From positions 2,046,001 to 2,110,000 of the forward strand of contig NZ_CP139148.1 in assembly GCF_034058155.1 (NCBI RefSeq): a stretch of 64,000 nt of DNA. The letters run 5' to 3'. Under the pieces are notes generated by a model. The model did no database searches. It saw only the letters and a list, made by a program, of their open reading frames with translations, and was not told the DNA's origin. The DNA is from Flavobacterium sp. KACC 22761. Its GTDB lineage: Bacteria > Bacteroidota > Bacteroidia > Flavobacteriales > Flavobacteriaceae. Positions 53,848 through 61,290 of the stretch are shown here, one piece after another (the first letter of the stretch is position 1; the number at the start of each line of letters is the position of its first letter). A program made the position numbers and the translations under genes.

Positions 53848-53869
53848 ATATTATTTAAGAATTCTTAGA

Positions 53870-54838
53870 TTAAGAATGCTGAGCCTTAAAAGCTTTAAGT
53901 TTCTCTGTTAATTGAGGAACGATTTCAAAAGCATCACCCACAATTCCGTAATCAGCTACTTTAAAGAAAGGAGCTTCTGGGTCATTGTTGATTACCACTT
54001 TTACTTTAGATGAGTTGATTCCGGCAATATGCTGAATTGCTCCAGAAATTCCGATTGCAATATATAAGTTTGTTGCTACTGGTTTTCCTGTTTGACCAAC
54101 GTGCTCGCTGTGAGGTCTCCATCCTAAATCTGAAACTGGTTTAGAACATGCTGTTGCAGCACCTAAAACTTCAGCTAAATTTTCAACTAATCCCCAGTTT
54201 TCTGGGCCTTTCAATCCACGTCCGCCAGAAACTACGATATCAGCATCAGCAATAGAAACTTTTCCTGTTACTTTTTCAACAGATTCTACTTTTACACCAA
54301 AATCATTGTCTCCAATTGTTGGGTTGAAATCTTCAGCAGCTGCAGCTCCTGCGCTTTCGAAAATCCCATAAGAGTTTTTAGCTAGGCCAAGAACTTTTAC
54401 ATCAGTATCGATTTGTGTGATGTTGAAAGCTTTGTTAGAGAAAGCATTTCTTTTTACTTGAAAAGGTGAAGTGCTAACTGGCAATCCTACAACATTTGAA
54501 GCAAAACCAGCATTTAAAGCTACTGCAACTAATGATGAAAGATAAATACTGTCTGTTGTTGAAGAAAGCAAAACTACTTTTGTTCCTTCTTTTTCAGCAG
54601 CCTGTTTGATAACATCGGCGTAAGCCTTAGCTGTAAAACCAGCTAATTTATCGTTGTTTACTTTTAAAACCTTATCAACTCCGTATTTGCCTAATTCGCT
54701 TACGTCGCTGATGTTTACAGTCAAAGCCGTAACAGTTGTTCCTAATGATTCTGCTACTTTCTTAGCGTAAGAAGCTAATTCGAAAGCAACTTTTTTAAAT
54801 TTTCCTTCTGCAGATTCTGCATATATTAATATTGACAT
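53870..54838 (-). CDS. etfA: Electron transfer flavoprotein alpha subunit
   Basis: 322 residues. It carries the FAD of the ETF dimer, which passes electrons from acyl-CoA dehydrogenases to the quinone pool. The C-terminal FAD domain is clear: VVSGGRGLKGPENWGLVENLAEVLGAA, DLGWRPHSEHVGQTGKPVATNLYIAIGISGAIQHIAGI, and NDPEAPFFKVADYGIVGD. It lies after etfB with a repeat-filled space between. Confidence 0.97.
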   Translation of the reverse strand: MSILIYAESAEGKFKKVAFELASYAKKVAESLGTTVTALTVNISDVSELGKYGVDKVLKVNNDKLAGFTAKAYADVIKQAAEKEGTKVVLLSSTTDSIYLSSLVAVALNAGFASNVVGLPVSTSPFQVKRNAFSNKAFNITQIDTDVKVLGLAKNSYGIFESAGAAAAEDFNPTIGDNDFGVKVESVEKVTGKVSIADADIVVSGGRGLKGPENWGLVENLAEVLGAATACSKPVSDLGWRPHSEHVGQTGKPVATNLYIAIGISGAIQHIAGINSSKVKVVINNDPEAPFFKVADYGIVGDAFEIVPQLTEKLKAFKAQHS

Positions 54839-54842
54839 AATA

Positions 54843-54985
54843 ATTTTAGATTTTAGATTTTAGATTTCAGATTGTAGAAAATGAAATCTAAAAAGATTAT
54901 TGATTTTAGATTTTGAAGTGAATCAAATGTTGATTTAGATTTAGTATTGCGTTCTGCAATCTAAAATCTAAAGTCTACAATCTTA
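54843..54985. repeat. ATCTAAAATC-type intergenic repeats between etfB and etfA
   Basis: The 144-base space is filled by TTTAGATTTTAGATTT units followed further on by AATCTAAAATCTAAAG, able to pair. The same family occurs at 44105-44202 between accD and fbaA. Confidence 0.65.
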
Positions 54986-55729
54986 AATCACTTTAGCCTC
55001 GTTGTGTAATAAATTGATTAACTCATCTAAATTATCTGCAGAAACTAATTTCACTGCTGATTTTGGAGCTGGTTTTTCGAATTTCACCGCTTTTGTATTG
55101 ACAGCTGCATCAACTGGCTCAAGAATAGTCAAGGCTTTAGTTCTTGCAGTCATAATTCCTCTCATATTTGGAATACGTAAATCTTTTTCTTCAACAAGAC
55201 CTTTTTGACCACCAATGATTAATGGTAAAGTTGTGCTAACAGTTTCTTTTCCACCATCAATTTCACGAACTGCTTTTACGTTGTTTCCATCAACAGTTAT
55301 TGCTGTACAAGAATTTAAAAAGTTAGAACCTAAAATTCCTGCAATCATTCCTGGAACCATTCCTCCATTATAATCTAAAGACTCTTTTCCAGCAATTACT
55401 AAATCGTAACCTCCGTTTTTAATTACTTCAGCTAATTGTTTTGCAACAAAAAATCCGTCAGTTGGGTTAGCGTTTACACGAATCGCTTCGTTTGCGCCAA
55501 TTGCCAATGCTTTACGCAAAGTTGGTTCAGTATCTGGTCCTCCAACATTAACAACAGTTACCGTTGCTCCTTGTTGTTCTTGAAACCAAATAGCACGTGT
55601 TAAACCAAATTCGTCATTTGGATTGATTACATATTGTACACCATTGGTATCAAATTCTGAATCACCGTTGGTAAAGTTAATTTTTGAAGTAGTATCAGGC
55701 ACGTGGCTGATGCAAACCAATATTTTCAT
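54983..55729 (-). CDS. etfB: Electron transfer flavoprotein beta subunit
   Basis: 248 residues. ETF beta binds AMP and pairs with EtfA. Motifs: KILVCISHVPDTTSKINF, QYVINPNDEFGLTRAIWFQEQ, GKESLDYNGGMVPGMIAGILG and REIDGGKETVSTTLPLIIGGQKGL with MRGIMTARTK, the usual ETF-beta signature. Same strand as etfA, 144 bases apart. Confidence 0.97.
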   Translation of the reverse strand: MKILVCISHVPDTTSKINFTNGDSEFDTNGVQYVINPNDEFGLTRAIWFQEQQGATVTVVNVGGPDTEPTLRKALAIGANEAIRVNANPTDGFFVAKQLAEVIKNGGYDLVIAGKESLDYNGGMVPGMIAGILGSNFLNSCTAITVDGNNVKAVREIDGGKETVSTTLPLIIGGQKGLVEEKDLRIPNMRGIMTARTKALTILEPVDAAVNTKAVKFEKPAPKSAVKLVSADNLDELINLLHNEAKVI

Positions 55730-56026
55730 AAGTATATATTTTGAATTTAATAATATGCTTTGACAAATTTAGAAATTAAAATCGGAATAATATACTATGC
55801 ATGCATAATATTTTTTAAAAACTATTACGTTTTCGAAGATTTTGAAATTTGGAAGTGCTTTTGTCTAGATGTAAAATTGAAAATTCACTTATTTTGCCTG
55901 ATTCTTAGCAAATTCGTAATGCTCAGAATCATGTTAACTGTTAAAATTGAGGCAGAATTATACTAAATTTTGACCAATTCCGTTTAAATTGTCGAATTTG
56001 AATAAATCAGAATTACACAAATAGAG

Positions 56027-56173
56027 TTGGATTTGTATGAAAAGTGTTTTTCGGGAGAGAATAACAACAATTATATCGATTTCGTAAATATCTCAAAAAG
56101 TTTTAAAACGTTAAAAGCAAAAGAACAGGATAAAGTTCGTGCGATTTTAAATTCAATTTATGCTTTTAAGTGA
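56027..56173 (+). CDS. Possible small protein, 48 residues
   Basis: An open frame from TTG 56027 to TGA 56173. It has the codon choice of the neighbourhood (GAA, AAA, GGA). The product is acidic-basic and helical looking: DLYEKCFSGENNNNYIDF then KSFKTLKAKEQDKVRAILNS. No domain is recognised and no clear promoter is seen. It could also be the 3' end of a decayed gene; an in-frame TAA lies a few codons upstream. Confidence 0.35.
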   Translation: MDLYEKCFSGENNNNYIDFVNISKSFKTLKAKEQDKVRAILNSIYAFK

Positions 56174-56184
56174 TTTAAAATATT

Positions 56185-56192
56185 TATTTTTG
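56185..56192 (+). promoter_or_regulatory. Putative -7 box of pdhB
   Basis: TATTTTTG matches TAnnTTTG, with about 31 bases to the pdhB ATG. No clear -33 TTG. Confidence 0.45.
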
Positions 56193-56223
56193 CTCTTCAG
56201 AAAATTCAACATACAATATAAAT

Positions 56224-57201
56224 ATGAGAACAATACAATTTAGAGAGGCCATTTGCGAAGCGATGAGCGAAGAAATGCGTCGCGATGAATCCATATATTT
56301 AATGGGAGAAGAGGTTGCAGAATACAACGGAGCTTACAAGGCTTCAAAAGGAATGCTTGCTGAGTTTGGTGAAAAAAGAGTAATCGATACTCCAATTGCT
56401 GAGCTTGGTTTTTCAGGAATTGCAGTAGGTTCGGCAATGAATGGAAACCGCCCTATTGTAGAATATATGACATTCAACTTCTGTTTAGTTGGTATTGATC
56501 AAATTATAAATAACGCTGCTAAAATGCGTCAAATGACTGGTGGACAATTTAATGTGCCAATCGTTTTCCGCGGACCAACTGCTTCTGCAGGTCAATTAGG
56601 AGCTACTCACTCACAAGCTTTAGAAAACTGGTTTGCAAACACTCCAGGACTTAAAGTTGTTGTGCCTTCAACTCCTTATGATGCAAAAGGACTTTTGAAA
56701 TCAGCTATCCGTGATAACGATCCAGTAATTTTCATGGAATCTGAACAAATGTATGGCGATAAAGGTGAAGTGCCAGACGGAGAATACACAATTCCATTAG
56801 GTGTTGCTGATGTTAAACGTGAAGGAACTGATGTTACTATCGTATCTTTCGGAAAAATCATCAAAGAAGCTTTCATCGCTGCTGATGAATTAGCTAAAGA
56901 AGGAATCTCTTGTGAGATTATCGATTTAAGAACTGTTCGTCCAATGGACAAAGACGCGATCTTAAAATCGGTTAAAAAAACAAATCGTTTAGTAATTCTT
57001 GAAGAAGCTTGGCCTGTTGCCAGCCTTTCTTCTGAAATCACATATATTGTTCAGGAACAAGCATTCGATTTCCTTGATGCGCCAATTCAGCGTATCACAA
57101 CTGCTGATACTCCTGCGCCTTACTCTCCTGTATTGCTTAAAGACTGGTTGCCAAATGCTGGTGATGTAGTAAAAGCAGTAAAGAAAGTAATGTACAAATA
57201 A
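56224..57201 (+). CDS. pdhB: Pyruvate dehydrogenase E1 component beta subunit
   Basis: 325 residues. With the alpha subunit and thiamine diphosphate it decarboxylates pyruvate to supply acetyl-CoA. Motifs: YLMGEEVAEYNGAYKASKGML, RVIDTPIAELGFSGIAVG, MTFNFCLVGIDQIINNAAKM, and the C-terminal domain VTIVSFGKIIKEA, EIIDLRTVRPMDKDAIL and LLKDWLPNAGDVVKAVKKVMYK in parts. No alpha subunit gene lies next to it. Confidence 0.95.
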   Translation: MRTIQFREAICEAMSEEMRRDESIYLMGEEVAEYNGAYKASKGMLAEFGEKRVIDTPIAELGFSGIAVGSAMNGNRPIVEYMTFNFCLVGIDQIINNAAKMRQMTGGQFNVPIVFRGPTASAGQLGATHSQALENWFANTPGLKVVVPSTPYDAKGLLKSAIRDNDPVIFMESEQMYGDKGEVPDGEYTIPLGVADVKREGTDVTIVSFGKIIKEAFIAADELAKEGISCEIIDLRTVRPMDKDAILKSVKKTNRLVILEEAWPVASLSSEITYIVQEQAFDFLDAPIQRITTADTPAPYSPVLLKDWLPNAGDVVKAVKKVMYK

Positions 57202-57220
57202 GAAATTCAACAATACTTAT

Positions 57221-57260
57221 AAAACTTCATCAGTCATATTAATTGATGAAGTTTTTTTTT
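57221..57260 (+). terminator. Terminator of pdhB
   Basis: AAAACTTCATCA and TGATGAAGTTTT pair around an 11-base loop, then a run of T. The ATG of the next gene follows only 5 bases after the T-run. Confidence 0.88.
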
Positions 57261-57265
57261 GCCAA

Positions 57266-59770
57266 ATGATAAAAAGAATAATTTTACTCAGCCTATTTTT
57301 TGTATTCGCTTTTGTGAATCTTGGAACTGCACAAACAAAAGTGAGTGGAATTGTTTTGGACAAATCAAATCAGCCAGTGCCTTTTGCAAATATTGTTTTC
57401 AAAGGTTCTAATACCGGAATCGTTTCTAACGAAGACGGGCGTTTTTATCTGGAATCGCCTAATACTTATACTGCTTTGTTAGTAAGTTCTGCAGGATTTT
57501 CAGATAAGGAAGTTCCTTTAGAAAAAGCAGTCAATTACAATTTTAAAATTGTTTTGTTCGAAGAACAAGTGTTGAACGAAGTTGTAATTTATACTGGAAA
57601 AACGTCTAAAAAGAATAATCCTGCATTAGATATTTTGAGGAAAATTTGGGAAAGAAAGCGTAAAAACGGGCTTTACCAATTCAACCAATATCAGATGCAA
57701 AAGTACGAAAAAGTCGAGTTTGATATGAACACGATTGACAGTGCTTTGATGAAAAACAAGCTTTTCAAAGGAATGGAGTTTATTTTTGATCATGTTGATA
57801 CTTCTGATGTGACGGGAAAAACATATCTTCCTATTTTCATCAACGAATCGGTTTATGATGTTTACGGCGATAACAAATTAAAGAAAGTAAAAGAAAATCT
57901 GACCGGAAATAAAATGTCTGGTTTTAATGGAAATCAGCAGATTTTATCTTTCGTAAAAGATCTTTATTCAGATTATAATATTTACGACAATCACCTTAAA
58001 TTTTTTGATAAGAGTTTTACGAGTCCGCTTTCAAAAACCGGAATTGATGTTTATAATTATGTTCTAAAAGATAGTGCTTTTGTCGATAAAAAATGGTGCT
58101 ATAATATTGTTTTTTATCCGAGACGTAAAAACGAATTAACATTCAAAGGCGATTTTTGGGTTAATGACACCACTTTTGCCATCAAGAAAATTAATATGGG
58201 CGTTACCAAAAGTGCCAATATTAACTGGGTAAAAGATATTTACATCGAACAAGAATTTGAAGTCGAAAATGATTCTGTCTTCCTTTTGACACGTGATTAT
58301 ATGATGTCTGATTTTGCTCTGAATAAAAAAGAAAAATCAAAGGGAGTTTATGGAAAAAGAACGACTTTATACCGAAATCATAAATTCAATATTCAAAAGC
58401 CAGAGAAGTTTTATAAAGAAGAAGTCAACTTTATAGACAATGCTGTTTATGATCGTCCGCCTGAATTTTGGGATGAAAATCGTTTTGAGAAATTAAACAA
58501 AGACGAAGCCGGAATTTATAAAATGCTCGATACCTTGCAGACAGTCAAGCGATTTAAGCAATTGTACAGTCTCGTCTCGATATTAGGAAGCGGTTATGTA
58601 GAGTTTAAAAACTTTGACTACGGGCCAATTTTCTCCACTTTTGGTTATAATGAAGTCGAAGGTTTAAGGCTTAGAGTTGGAGGACGAACTTATTTTGGAC
58701 CAAATGATCCATGGCGTATTCAGGCTTATACGGCCTACGGTTTTAATGATAACAAATTCAAGTACGGAGTTTCTGGAAAATGGATGGTTGATAAGAAAAA
58801 TCGAATCATTATTTCTGGAGGAAACAGGCGCGATATTGAACAAATTGGAGCAAGTTTAACTACGACAAATGATATTTTAGGACGAAGTTTTGCGTCTTCT
58901 GCTTTGTTTACAACGAGCAGTAACGGAAAATTGACGAATATTAATTTGAGTAATGTTTCGTTTGAAATTGAAGCCAAAAAGAATTTTATCGTTCAAACTG
59001 GTTTTTCATATCGAACTTTGGAATCGGCTTCACCAACATTTAGTTTAGATTATTATTCGACTTTGCCAAGCCCAGAAAATCCTGCCGGAGTTATACAAAG
59101 TAAAGTAAGGCAGTCTGAAGCTAATATTCAGTTTGAATATATGCCAAATCGTAAAACTATTGGTTATGGAGTTGAACGAGATTTAGTGGATAGCCCTTTT
59201 AGCCATTTCTTTGTGAATTTCAGTTATGGTTTAAAAGGAGTTTTTGAGAGTGATTTTGCATACGAAAAAATTCAGATCTACTATAAACAGCCAATTATTA
59301 TTGGGCCTTTAGGTAGAACAGATATTATTGTCGAAACAGGAAAAACGTTTGGCACAATTCCGTTAGGCTTGATGAGTGTTGTTCCTGGAAACCAGACATA
59401 CTGGACTATTGAAAATACTTTTAGTAATTTAAATTTCTACGAATTTGTTACTGATCAATATACCACTTTACAATGGCAACATAATTTTCAAGGAAGATTA
59501 TTTGCAAGAGTTCCATTTATGAGAAAACTAAATTGGAGAGAATTTATTGGAATTAAAGCGGTTCACGGAACTATTTCGGATGCCAACAGAGCGATTAATG
59601 CATCTGGCCAACCTTATAATGCTCCTGAAAATGTTTATTGGGAATATAATGCCGGAATCGGAAATATTTTTAAAGTTTTCCGAATCGATTTTTCTTGGAG
59701 AGGGAATTATTTAAACATGCCGGATGCTAATAAATTTGCAGTAAAAGGCTCATTCGGATTCTACTTCTAA
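57266..59770 (+). CDS. DUF5686 outer-membrane protein with carboxypeptidase-like domain
   Basis: 834 residues. Signal peptide (IILLSLFFVFAFVNLGTAQ), a carboxypeptidase-like regulatory domain (about 25-100, VSGIVLDKSNQPVPFANIVFKG), then the DUF5686 region with ALDILRKIWERKRKNGL and a C-terminal barrel ending in GSFGFYF. The start ATG is only 5 bases after the pdhB terminator. No separate promoter is seen, so expression may depend on read-through or on a promoter inside pdhB. Function unknown; outer-membrane location inferred from the aromatic C-terminus. Confidence 0.88.
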   Translation: MIKRIILLSLFFVFAFVNLGTAQTKVSGIVLDKSNQPVPFANIVFKGSNTGIVSNEDGRFYLESPNTYTALLVSSAGFSDKEVPLEKAVNYNFKIVLFEEQVLNEVVIYTGKTSKKNNPALDILRKIWERKRKNGLYQFNQYQMQKYEKVEFDMNTIDSALMKNKLFKGMEFIFDHVDTSDVTGKTYLPIFINESVYDVYGDNKLKKVKENLTGNKMSGFNGNQQILSFVKDLYSDYNIYDNHLKFFDKSFTSPLSKTGIDVYNYVLKDSAFVDKKWCYNIVFYPRRKNELTFKGDFWVNDTTFAIKKINMGVTKSANINWVKDIYIEQEFEVENDSVFLLTRDYMMSDFALNKKEKSKGVYGKRTTLYRNHKFNIQKPEKFYKEEVNFIDNAVYDRPPEFWDENRFEKLNKDEAGIYKMLDTLQTVKRFKQLYSLVSILGSGYVEFKNFDYGPIFSTFGYNEVEGLRLRVGGRTYFGPNDPWRIQAYTAYGFNDNKFKYGVSGKWMVDKKNRIIISGGNRRDIEQIGASLTTTNDILGRSFASSALFTTSSNGKLTNINLSNVSFEIEAKKNFIVQTGFSYRTLESASPTFSLDYYSTLPSPENPAGVIQSKVRQSEANIQFEYMPNRKTIGYGVERDLVDSPFSHFFVNFSYGLKGVFESDFAYEKIQIYYKQPIIIGPLGRTDIIVETGKTFGTIPLGLMSVVPGNQTYWTIENTFSNLNFYEFVTDQYTTLQWQHNFQGRLFARVPFMRKLNWREFIGIKAVHGTISDANRAINASGQPYNAPENVYWEYNAGIGNIFKVFRIDFSWRGNYLNMPDANKFAVKGSFGFYF

Positions 59771-59814
59771 AAATGTTTTGTCAGATTTAATAAAAGCGAA
59801 AGCTGTTTAATAAT

Positions 59815-59874
59815 CTCGCAAAGACGCCAAGTCGCTAAGTTTTTAATTTCTTTGCGTCTCTGCGCCTTTGCGAG
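59815..59874. repeat. Imperfect palindromic intergenic repeat, GCAAAG family
   Basis: The 25-base arms 59815-59839 and 59850-59874 are imperfect reverse complements with a 10-base loop. The right arm has TTTGCGTCTCTGCGCCTTTG. The arms match the repeat at 2916-2974 at most positions. It lies between the DUF5686 and glycosylase genes, both plus strand. Confidence 0.8.
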
Positions 59875-59914
59875 ATTCTTTTTATTTAATTTTGAATAAA
59901 CACTTAAACAACTC

Positions 59915-60514
59915 ATGCAAGAAGCCATCGATTTTCTAACCAATAAAAATCAGATATTTCAGGAAATAATCGAGACATACGGATTGCCTCCAATTCCGAG
60001 ACGTCCTCAAGGTTTTGAGACTTTGGTGTTGCTAATATTGGAACAGCAAGTTTCTATAGATTCGGCGAAAGCCACATTTTTAAAAATTAAAGCTTATAAA
60101 GACTGCAATCCCGAAAACATGGTGATTTTATCTGATGAAGAATTTAGAAGTCTTGGCGTAAGCCGTCAAAAAACAAAATACATTAAAATTTTAGCGGAAG
60201 CTGTTTTAAATAAAGATTTAGATATTGAAAGTCTGCCTTCGAAATCGGCAAAGCAAGTTCGGGAAGAGCTAATCAAGCTAAAAGGAATTGGAAATTGGAC
60301 GATTGATATTTATTTGATGTTTTGTCTGGAAGAACCCGATTTGATTCCGCTTGGAGATATTGCAGTGGTGAATACAATGAAAGAATTGTTCAATATTCAC
60401 GATAAGCAGGAAATGGAAATTCATGCCGAACAATGGAGTCCGTACCGATCTTATGCAACCTATTTGCTTTGGCACCATTACTTAAAAAAGCGAAATAGAA
60501 CAATTACTTATTAA
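59915..60514 (+). CDS. DNA-3-methyladenine glycosylase 2 (AlkA-like, HhH-GPD)
   Basis: 199 residues. It removes alkylated bases in base-excision repair. The helix-hairpin-helix element is LIKLKGIGNWTIDIYLMF and the catalytic Asp is in IPLGDIAV. It is shorter than E. coli AlkA because the N-terminal domain is missing. It starts 41 bases after the intergenic repeat. Confidence 0.9.
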   Translation: MQEAIDFLTNKNQIFQEIIETYGLPPIPRRPQGFETLVLLILEQQVSIDSAKATFLKIKAYKDCNPENMVILSDEEFRSLGVSRQKTKYIKILAEAVLNKDLDIESLPSKSAKQVREELIKLKGIGNWTIDIYLMFCLEEPDLIPLGDIAVVNTMKELFNIHDKQEMEIHAEQWSPYRSYATYLLWHHYLKKRNRTITY

Positions 60515-60583
60515 CTATCTGTTATAGAAAAAGAAAAGTATATTAATTAATGAATAAATTCATAGATTAATATACTTTTTTCA

Positions 60584-60613
60584 TTGTAAAAATAGAATGT
60601 TTGGTTACTTTTG
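60584..60613 (+). promoter_or_regulatory. Promoter of ppa
   Basis: TTG at 60584-60586, a 19-base spacer, and TACTTTTG at 60606-60613 match the Bacteroidota promoter completely. The leader to the ppa ATG is about 30 bases. Confidence 0.8.
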
Positions 60614-60647
60614 CAACCGAAATTATAAGATATAATAAAAAACGAAA

Positions 60648-61178
60648 ATGACCGCAGACAAACTAACGACTTTCGATGTATTAATCGAAATACCAAGAGG
60701 AAGCAGAAATAAATACGAGTACGATTTTGAAATCAAAAGAATGCGTTTCGACAGAATGTTATTCTCTTCAATGATGTACCCAGCTGATTATGGATTTATT
60801 CCAGAAACTTTAGCACTTGATGGAGATCCTCTTGATGTATTGGTTTTAGTAAATGAACCAACTTTTCCTGGATGTGTTATGGAAGTAAAACCAATTGGTG
60901 TTTTCCACATGGCAGACGATAAAGGACCAGATGAAAAAATTATTTGTGTACCAGTTTCAGATCCAATCTGGAATTCATTATCAGATTTATCAGATATCAA
61001 CCCACACTTAGTAAAAGAAATCGAGCACTTTTTTCAAGTTTACAAAGATCTTGAAAACAAAAAAGTTGATGTTGAAGGATGGGGAGACGTAAAAGAAGCT
61101 TACGAAATTATCGCAGAATGCACTAAGCGTTTTGATGACATTGAAAATAAACCAGCAGGATTATTTAGCATTAAATAA
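60648..61178 (+). CDS. ppa: Inorganic pyrophosphatase, family I
   Basis: 176 residues. It hydrolyses pyrophosphate in the cytosol. Motifs: EIPRGSRNKYEYD, MMYPADYGFIPETLALDGDPLDVLVLVNEPTF (the aspartate signature DGDPLDVLVL) and WGDVKEAYEII. The membrane-bound pyrophosphatase hppA follows, so two enzymes that use pyrophosphate are neighbours with separate promoters or transcripts. Confidence 0.97.
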   Translation: MTADKLTTFDVLIEIPRGSRNKYEYDFEIKRMRFDRMLFSSMMYPADYGFIPETLALDGDPLDVLVLVNEPTFPGCVMEVKPIGVFHMADDKGPDEKIICVPVSDPIWNSLSDLSDINPHLVKEIEHFFQVYKDLENKKVDVEGWGDVKEAYEIIAECTKRFDDIENKPAGLFSIK

Positions 61179-61198
61179 TTTTAACCTTATTCTATTAT

Positions 61199-61237
61199 AA
61201 AAAAAGCAATACTGCCGTCAGGAGTATTGCTTTTTTG
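61199..61237 (+). terminator. Terminator of ppa
   Basis: AAAAAGCAATACT and AGTATTGCTTTTT pair around a 9-base loop, followed by T. Confidence 0.9.
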
Positions 61238-61290
61238 TTTAAATTCGTTCAGTTAGATTGTTGACTATTAACCAAAACCAATAAAATATT

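Larger units (their letters stand above)
55730..56223. other. 494-base intergenic space between etfB and pdhB
   Basis: Holds a possible 48-residue gene (56027-56173, listed separately) and a -7-like box for pdhB (56185-56192). The etfB-proximal part (55730-56020) is AT-rich and shows no feature I can support. Confidence 0.6.
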
